64,000 bases of DNA from Cycas panzhihuaensis (lineage: Eukaryota > Cycadophyta). Below, one piece after another: positions 56,051 through 64,000 of the stretch. Location of the stretch: positions 372,001-436,000 of the forward strand of contig CM041465.1 in NCBI GenBank assembly GCA_023213395.1. Direction: 5' to 3'. The notes beneath the pieces were generated by a model. It was not told the DNA's origin. It ran no database searches and worked only from the letters and a program-made list of their open reading frames with translations. Made by a program: the position numbers and the translations under genes. The first letter of the stretch is position 1, and the number at the start of each line of letters is the position of its first letter.

Positions 56051-59000
56051 AAATCAACACATGAGGAGGAGACAAAAATGGAAGTGGTGAAGACAAATAA
56101 GACGATTGGGACTTCCATCGAAAAGGGTGCTAGGGAACAAGATAAACGGGCATCGGGGGGAAAGGCGTCCTAAATATGTGCTAGGGGTGAAAGAGCAGCA
56201 CCAGAACCTGGGTTGGGAGGGGGAATGATAGGGGACATGTCTTTGGGCATGAGGTGGTAAATGGCCCATCCGGTGCGTACTTAGGAAGAGGGGGATGCAT
56301 GCAAAGCATCTACCCCACCCCAACAGGGACACCACAGAAAGGGAGGTCGCCACATACCCCCAACGAAAAGACAGGAAATAGACAATGAAACATCGAAAGG
56401 GGAGAATTGACCAGCAATAATGGGAAAAATAAATAGCCCAAACAAGAGGGAAACACATGAGGGGGAGACAAAAATGGAAGGGGTGAAGACAAACAAGACA
56501 ATTGAGACTTCCGTCAAAAAGGGTGCCACAGAACAAGACAAATGAGCATCAGGGGGGAAGGCATCCCAAATATGTGCTGGGCGTGAAAGAGCAGTGCCAG
56601 AACCTGGGTTGGGAGGGGGAATGATACGGGACAGTTCTTTGGGCACAAGGTGGTAAACGGCCCATCTGGTGCGCACTTAGGAAGAGGGGGATGCACGCAA
56701 AGCATCTGCCCCACCCCAATAGGGACACCACTGAAAGGGAGGCCGCCACACACCCCCAATGGAAAGAAAGAAAGCAGACAACGAAACATTGAAAGGGAAG
56801 AATTAACCAGCAACAATGGGAAAAACAAATAGCCTAAATAGGAGGGAAATGCACGAGGGGGAGACAAAAATGGAAGGGGTGAAGACAAATAAGACAATTG
56901 GGACTTTCGTCAGAAAGGGTGCCACGGAAGAAGACAAACGAGCATAGGGGGGGAAGGTGTCCCAAATATGTGTCATGAGTGAAAGAGCAAGGCCGTAACA
57001 CAGGTTGGGAGGGGGAATGATATGGGACATGTCTTTGTGACATGGGTGGTAAACATCCCATCCAGTGCGCACTTAGGAAGAGGGGGATGCGTGCAAAGCA
57101 TCTGCCCCACCCCAAGAGGGAAACCACCAAAAGGGAGGCCGCCACACACCCACAACCGAAAGAAAGAAAACAGACAATGAAATGTTGAAAGGGGATAATT
57201 GACTAGCAATAATGGGAAAAACCAACAGCCCGAACAAGAGGGAAATGCACGAGGGGGAGACAAAAATGGAAGGGTTGAAGACAAACAAGATGATTGGGAC
57301 TTCTGTCGAAAAGGGTGCCAGGGAATAAGATAAACGGGCAACGGGGGGGAAGCCATCCCAAATATGTGTTGGGGGTGAAAGAGCAATGCTAGAACCTGGG
57401 TTGGGAGGGGTAATGATACATGACATATCTTTTGGCTAGAGGTGGTAAACAGCCCATCCTGTACCGACTTAGGAAGAGGGGGATGCGTGCAAAGCATCTG
57501 CCCCACCCTAAGAGGGAGAATTGGTAGGCAACAATGGGAAAACCCAACACATCCCAAACAAGAGGGAAACGAGTGAGGGGGAGACAAAAATGGAAGGGGT
57601 GAAGACAAACAAGATGATTGGGGCTTCCATCCAAAAGGGTGCCAGGGAACAAGACAAATGGGCATCAGGGGGAAAGGTGTCCCAAATATGTGCTGGGGGT
57701 GAAAGAGCAGCGCAAGAACCTGGGTTGGGAGGGGGAAAGATACGGGACGTGTATTTTTGCCAAAGGTGGTAAACAGCCCATCCCGTGCCCACTTGAGAAA
57801 TGTGAGATGCTAACGAAGCATCTGCCCCACCCCAAGAGGGACACCACTGAAAGGGAGGCCACCACACACCCCCAACTGAAAGAAAGAAAATAGACAACGA
57901 AACGTCTAAAGGGGAGAATTGACTGGTAACAATGGGAAAAACCAACAGCCCAAACAAGAGGGAAACGCACGAGGGGGAGACAAAAATGGAAGGGGTGAAG
58001 ACAAACAAGACGATTGGGACTTCCATCAAAAAGGGTGCTAGGGAACAAGACAAACGGGCATCAGGGGGAAAGGCATCCCAAACATGTGCTAAGGGTGAAA
58101 GAGCGGCACCAGAACCTGGGTTGGGAGGGGTAATGATACGGGACGTGTCTTTTTGCCAAAGGTGGTAAATGGCCCATCCCGTGCCCACTTAGGAAGAGAG
58201 GGGCATGCTAACAAAGCATCTGCCCCACCCCAAGAGGGACACCACCGAAAAGGAGGCTGCCACACACCCCCAACCGAAAGAAAGAAAACAGACAACGAAA
58301 GGTCGAAGGGGAGAATTGACTCAAGAACAATGGGAAAACCAACAAATTTCAAACAAGAGGGAAACGCATGAGGGGGAGACAAAAGTATAAGGGGTGAAGA
58401 CAAACAAGACAGTTGGGACTACCGTTGAAAAGTGTGACAGGGAACAAGACAAACGGGCATCAGGGGGAAAGGTGTCCTAAACATGTGCTGGGGGTGAATG
58501 AGCAGTGCTAGAACCTGGGTTGGGAGGGGTAATGATACGGGATGTGTCTTTTTGCCAAAGGAGGTAAACGACCCATCCCTTGCCCACTTAGGAAGAGAGG
58601 GGGATGCTAACAAAGCATCTGGCCCACCCCAAGAGGGACACCACCGAAAGGGAGGCCGCGACACACCCCCAACCGAAAGAAAGAAAACAGACAATGAAAC
58701 ATCTAAAGGGGAGAATTGACCAGCAACAATGGGAAAAACCCACAGCCCAAACAAGAGGGAAACGTATGAGGGGGATACAAAAATGGAAGGGTTGAAGACA
58801 AACAAGACGATTAGGCGAAAAGGGTGCCAGGGAACAAGACAAATGGGCATCAAGGGGAAAGGTGCCCTAAATATGTGCTGGGGGTGAAAGAGCAGCGCCA
58901 GAACCTGGGTTGGGAGGGGTAATGATACGGGACGTGTCTTTTTGCCAAAGGTGGTAAACGGCCCATCCCGTGCCCACTTAGGAAGAGAGGGGGATGCTAA

Positions 59001-59410
59001 CAAAGCATCTGCCCCACCCCAAGAGGGACACCACTGAAAGGGAGGCCGCCACACACCCCCAACTGAAAGAAAAAAAATAGACAACGAAACGTCGAAGGGG
59101 AGAATTGACTGGCAATAATGGGAAAAACCAACAGCCCAAACAAGAGGGAAACATACGAGGGGGAGACAAAAATGGAAAGGATGAAGATAAACAAGATGAT
59201 TGGGACTTCCGTTGAAAAGGGTGCCAGGGAACAAGACAAACAGGCATCAGGGGGAAAGGCATCCCAAATATATGCTAGGGGTGAAAGAGCAGTGTCGAAA
59301 CCTGGGTTGGGAGGGGTAATGATATGGGACGTGTCTTTTTGTCAAAGGTGGTAAATGGCCTGTCTTGTACCCACTTAGGAAGAGTGGGATGCGCTTAAAG
59401 CATCTCGCCC
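56051..59410. repeat. 397-bp tandem repeat array, unit 2 (about 8.4 copies)
   Basis: Same family as 18119-21945. gagacaaaaatgg recurs near 56069, 56464, 56861, 57257, 57580, 57975, 58376, 58770 and 59160, giving periods of 390-401 except one short copy of 323 bp (57257-57580), where about 72 bp between two ggga motifs is missing. Long minus-strand open frames (up to 271 codons) are repeat artefacts. Confidence 0.93.
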
Positions 59411-59790
59411 CCAGAGGGACACAACCATCTCATGCATTTTGACCATTTTCGACTATTTGAAAGCCGTTTTAGCCGTTCCTGTAGTGATTTTGACTATTCT
59501 TGGTCATTTTAGAGTCATTTTAGCTGTCTCTGAACTGATTTTGATTGTTATGGTCATTTTATAGCTGTTTTAACTGATTTTCATCATTTATGGCCATTTT
59601 ACAGCCGTTTTAGCCATTTCTAAACCGATTTTGATTATTCATGGTCATTTTACAGCTGCCTTAACCATTTCTGAGCTGATTTTGATCGTTTATGGTCATT
59701 TGTGTGCCATTTTTACTATTTCTGAAACTATTTTGACCGTTTCTAGCCATACTGATCATTTTATTCGCCAACACCTTCGCGTCAAAAGTA
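59411..59790. repeat. Phased T-tract degenerate repeat region, unit 2
   Basis: Homologous to 21946-22310, with the same 10-11-base spacing of T runs maintained although many bases between them differ. Confidence 0.75.
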
Positions 59791-60008
59791 ATCGGTTGCC
59801 TCGAAACCAAACATGCAATCAAGGCAAAGGGACTAATGGCCTGCGCTCCTCCTTGACATGATTAGCAGCCTCCAGGAATGGACGACTCAGAAGAGGGGGA
59901 CCGGTAAACCAAAACGTCCAGATACATGCCAGAGGCAGAGAAAAACATCCCATATATATGCTGGGGGTGAAAGACCGCCCCAACCACCTGGGTCGAGAAG
60001 CTCATTGG
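59791..60008. other. IGS linker with diverged 397-type sequence, unit 2
   Basis: Homologous to 22311-22538; it ends at the unit boundary chosen here. Confidence 0.6.
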
Positions 60009-61880
60009 TATGGTACATGTCTTTTGGTTAAAGGCTACAAACGGCCTATCTAGTGCCCAGTTAGGGAAAACAAGCTGAGAGCAAAAGGATCGCTTCTCTT
60101 GAAAATAGCCATGTAGTGGGTGCAACGAGCCTAACGAAGCCAGGCTCTTCCTTAGTACATGGGACCGACTCAAGAAATAGGTGAGTCAGAAAATGGAGAC
60201 CCGTAACCCAAAACTTATACACGTGTGCCATGGGTGAAGGCACGTAACACTGGCCTGAGTTAAGATTGTTGTTGATAGGGGGACGTGAGCTTTCGCTCGA
60301 CATGAAAAAGGCCTGATTGGTGCAAACCCAGGGATAATGCACAGACGGAGGAACTATTCCTCGCTTGTGATCTGACCTACTCAACCCACCTCTACAAGCA
60401 AAATAGTAGGCTCGCTTCAGAGCAAACCGTCACTGAGAGAAAATAGTCTTAGAGGCTAGGTCCAGGAACGAGCTGCTGAGAAGAATGAGAACGGCAACCG
60501 AATGCATCCCTACAGATGTGCATGGGGAAGACGCCCAACCCAACAACCTAGGCTGTGAGGGTTGCCGATACAGGATGCGTCTTTTCACTAGACAGGGTCT
60601 AGAAGCAGGCATCTCATGAAACGAGGATGGCAACCAAAGGCATCTCACGAAATGGGGACGACAACCGAAGGCGTCTCTACATGTGCCCGGGGAAGAGGCC
60701 TGCACTGCCGGCCTGGGTTGGGAGGTTTCCTGATGCGGGATGTATCTTTTATCTAGACTGATGCTAGAAATAAGACACTCAGGAAATGACCACCCACAAC
60801 TGAAGGCATCCACACATGTGGCTAGGGAGGTGGTTGATCCCAAAATAGAGCTTAATTAGTGAAGAAGTCAATTATCAACCTTTCTCCTTGAGATCCTAGG
60901 AGATAGTGTAGAAATCCCAATAACATCAAAACAAGAATGAGCCCACAAAAGGAAATTCTACACTGAATCATTTATAATTGCCATTGCTCCAAAAGTAAGT
61001 ATGAAGAGTAATACTTTTATTAAACTATAAAAATCTCTATTTAATGGTGAAGAAAACAACTAGCTAGAGAATGGTCAAATTACAAGGAATAGATGATGCA
61101 ATTATACCATAAGTGGGACTCCAACCCTCTAAAATGCTTCTCCAGGGATGATTCCCAAGTCAAGTGCCTTTCACCTTCAACAACCAAGTCTCCAAACATG
61201 TAAATGAGCTCAAGAGGGCTCAACTACTAGAAAGAAACCCAAATTGCATGTTTAACAAGTGGTAATCATACAAGTATAACCACTAACAACCAGAATACAT
61301 GTTGTCCAAGTGGCCTTCATGCAATTCTTAAAAATTATAGCTTGTACCTAGGCTTAAAGAACTCCAATTCATCTCAAATTTGGTGCACGTATAGGAACAC
61401 ATGTTCCCTTCCTTTCCTCAGACTTTTAGCTCATTTGGATGCCATTTGACTACATTTTCATTGATTTAATTATAGTATGTATTTGTTATTTTTCTGCTGG
61501 CTTTGGGATCAATTTTCTGCAAACACAAGGCTTGAAATCTAATCAAATGATATTTTCTGAACCCCAACTTTTGTGCACATGTAGTGGGATGTGTCTTATT
61601 CCTTTCCAAAAAATTTCATATAAGTCTGATACCATTTGGCCCTATCTCTTTCAGTTATTCCAATGCCTAGCATTTTTTGTATGTTATAGACATATGATAG
61701 ATCCTCCTAGCATTTTCTACCTCCCGTAAACATAATGGTAGATCCTCTTAGATCAGTGGCAAACCCCACCGACTTGGGTTAGGAGGGTTCCTGGTATGGG
61801 ACCAGTCCTTTCTCCAAACCGACTCCCAACTTATACTGTAGTGCATGGGACTGTTGTAATTGGAACCGACTGTATAGTAC
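60009..61880. other. IGS constant block, unit 3, left part
   Basis: Homologous to 1-1879 and 22539-24403, including the AT-rich LTR-like block at 60907-61732. No gene is supported. Confidence 0.75.
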
Positions 61881-62110
61881 TGTGACAATTGTAGTACCTT
61901 GAAGATTACAAAGAATCCAGTGTACCAAGCTTGCACTGAACACATTGAGGTGCACCATAACTTCATTCGATCCTTGACTCAGAAAGGTGTCATAAAGATC
62001 ATGTGCAGGCACTGATGGAAGAACAACTGGTTGACATCTCTCACTGAACCACTGGCAGGTGAAAGATTTCAGGCTTTCTGGGACAGTTTAGGTATCTGAA
62101 GAAATGAAGT
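61881..62110 (+). pseudogene. Fossil Ty1/copia RNase H C-terminus, unit 3
   Basis: Third copy. It reads CDNCSTLKITKNPVY and EHIEVHHNFIRSLTQKG, closest of the three to the canonical HFIRE motif. A stop follows at about 62013, then TEPLAGERFQAF in a nearby frame. Confidence 0.7.
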
Positions 62111-63039
62111 TAACATCAAGGGGAAGCGTCAATATTATTGTTTGTTCATGGCTCACAATGTGGTTATGGGCCTCCCCTTCTTGTAACATGGTTATAACCA
62201 TGGCTCATGAGTTTCATAAAAATATTACATCTTAGGATTTTATTTAGTCGACATGTGAGCGATGGCCCTCAGGGATTCTTTTAAGAGCTTGTATCTATCT
62301 GCATACGGTGCATAATTGAAGTTCATTAGAGATGGCATTGCTTTGAGCTTGTGTCATCTGTTTGAACGTAGTTTTCATGCGTAAACTTTATGGCTAATCC
62401 CACAAAAGTTGGATCTCCATTCTGTGTTGTGCGTTAGTTTTTTATAGCCTTCAAGAATGACTGCTGAGGGAAACAAGCCGTTAAGGGAATGGATCCGCTG
62501 GCGCAAAGGGCCGGCTAACAGAAATGAGACACCGAGGGAACCACGGTCAGGAGAAATAGATAGATGAGGGAAATAGGCAGCCGTGGGGGTGTCTTCGTTA
62601 AGGGACGTACCTTTTATCGGAACAGGGTAGAGGCCGCTTACAGAAACTAGGAGTTGAAGAAAAATGGGACGCAACCAATGAAGAAGAACCACGTGTGTCC
62701 CAGACAAAAGACCGCCCTGCCTGCTCAATTCAGTGGAGGTGCCAGTATGGAAGATTTCACTTGTCTGAGCATGACAAGTGTAGCTGGCATGCACGAGTCA
62801 TTTGTACAGAACATTTCACCTATTTGACCATGACAAGCATAGCTGAAAGGCATGAGTGGTACCACGAAAAATCTAGTTTGTGCGCTTGCGTTTGTGCGGT
62901 TCTTATGACGGGGGCTGCTAGATTTTCTCTAAACATGACAAACACACGTGACGGATGCAATGTACCACGAATGCTCACGATTTCTCGAGTATCCACCCAA
63001 ATCTTTCTGTGAGAGGTGTTCATCGGTACAAGACAAGCT
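62111..63039. other. IGS block, unit 3, with empty copia site
   Basis: Homologous to 2111-3045. The uninterrupted gtagttttcatgcgtaaac at 62369-62387 is the pre-insertion site of the unit 2 copia element. It carries two copies of the atttcac subrepeat. The segment near 62960-63010 is rearranged relative to unit 1. Confidence 0.7.
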
Positions 63040-64000
63040 GAAACCCCACTTCTTTTGTGTACTTGGACGATAAAAATGGTATTTCCAGACTCGTGTGAGA
63101 GAGCTTCAGAAGATTTGCAGAAACCCCAGTTCATTTATGTACTTGGATGATAAAAAGATCCACAATAGAGAGTTACAGAAAACCGCACTTCGTTCTAGAA
63201 GATTTGTGTAAACCCAATCAGCAATTTTGGACTTTGACGAGGAAAAGCTCTACGGTAGAGAGTTAAAGAAATCTAAACTTCTTTCTGGAAGAATTGCAGA
63301 AAGCCCACGTCCTTTATGGACTTGGATGACAGAAAGATCTGCACTTCATTCCCAGAAACCCCACCTCATTTGTGGACTTGGACGATGGAAAGCTCTGCAC
63401 TTCATTCCTGGAAACCCCACCTCGTTTGTGGACTTGGATGATGGAAACCTCTACACTTCATTCCCAGAAATCCCACCTCGTTTGTGGACTTGGACGATGG
63501 AAAGCTCTTCACTTCATTCCCAGAAACCCCACTTCGTTTATGGACTTGGGCGATGAAGAGCTCTATGGTAGAGAAGTTAAAGAAATCTGCACTTCTTTCT
63601 GGAAGATTTGTGGAAACCCCTCTTTGTTTATGGCCTTGGACGAGGGAAAGCTCTGCACTTCATTCCCAGAAACCCCACTTCATCTATGGATTTGGACGGT
63701 GGAAGGCTCTGCGCTTCATTCACAGAAATTGCACTTCATTTTTTTATGGACTTGGACGATGAAACGCTCTAGCCTTCATTCCCAGAAACCCCACTTTGTT
63801 GTGGACTTGATGGAAAGCTCTGCACTTCATTCGTAGAAACCCCACTTCATTGTGGACTTAGACGATATTGAGTTATGGAATGCCTAACCTGTGGACTTCG
63901 TGGAAAGCTCTGCACTTCATTCGTGGAAACCCCACTTCATTGTGAACTTAGACGATATGAGTTGTAAAATGCCCGACCTGCGGACTTGGTGGAAAGCTCT
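63040..64000. repeat. 56/91-bp repeats adjoining 26S 3' end, unit 3 (cut by window end)
   Basis: Same family as 3046-4150: 56-bp units at 63350-63540, then 91-bp units from about 63800. The 26S gene of unit 3 should lie just beyond the window. Confidence 0.85.

Noticed and set aside
58419-59234. 271-codon minus-strand ORF, and others of 130-230 codons, across the 397-bp arrays
   Set aside because: They run through tandem repeats whose period (397) is not a multiple of three, so the frame rotates each copy. The minus strand is simply pyrimidine-rich and stop-poor. No domain or start context is seen.

Overview
This window is nuclear plant DNA: slightly more than two head-to-tail 45S ribosomal DNA repeats, all transcribed on the minus strand, carrying two LTR-retrotransposon insertions. 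The evidence is a recognisable plant-type 18S, 5.8S and 26S set at 4158-10447, a roughly 16 kb intergenic spacer (IGS) rich in tandem repeats, and plant Ty1/copia and Ty3/gypsy (Tat-like) elements. A 22.5 kb unit with an ITS1 near 670 bp is long for a flowering plant. It would fit a large-genome seed plant such as a gymnosperm, but I cannot name the species. No ordinary single-copy protein gene is present.

Layout. Using an arbitrary unit boundary, units begin at 1, 22539 and 60009. Unit 1 (1-22538) holds IGS constant sequence (1-3045), 56/91-bp repeats next to the 26S 3' end (3046-4150), 26S (4158-7559), ITS2, 5.8S (about 7800-7962), ITS1, 18S (8636-10447), 5' ETS, a 321-bp repeat array (11428-13735), unique spacer, a 343/475-bp array (14893-18118), a 397-bp array (18119-21945) and a phased T-tract region (21946-22310). 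Unit 2 (22539-60008) has the same backbone. It carries a 7.54 kb copia element in the IGS (24907-32446, target duplication ttcac) and a 12.39 kb Tat-like gypsy element inside 26S (35636-48027, duplication gtcat/gtcac). It also has a deletion of about 7.35 kb that fuses 26S to distal IGS at about 49411 and removes the 26S 5' end, 5.8S, 18S, the ETS and the whole 321-bp array. Unit 3 (60009-64000) is cut by the window end; it keeps the empty site of the copia insertion.

State of the genes. Unit 1 is complete in layout but looks dead. The most conserved rRNA sites (18S 530 loop, 18S 3' decoding region, 26S sarcin-ricin loop) carry C-to-T and G-to-A changes at CG and CHG sites, as expected from deamination of methylated cytosines in a silenced array. 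Unit 2 cannot make 18S or 5.8S. Both retroelements are broken. The copia element has near-identical LTRs but a disrupted pol. The gypsy element has lost most of RT, RNase H and integrase, but keeps gag, protease, an integrase tail, an antisense ORF with its own TATA-like signal, and a second RNase H-like fragment.

The main points of interest are a sequence core shared by otherwise different IGS repeat families, the candidate Pol I promoter repeated in each 321-bp unit, the repeat block abutting the 26S 3' end, the helically phased T-tracts, and the architecture of the gypsy derivative.
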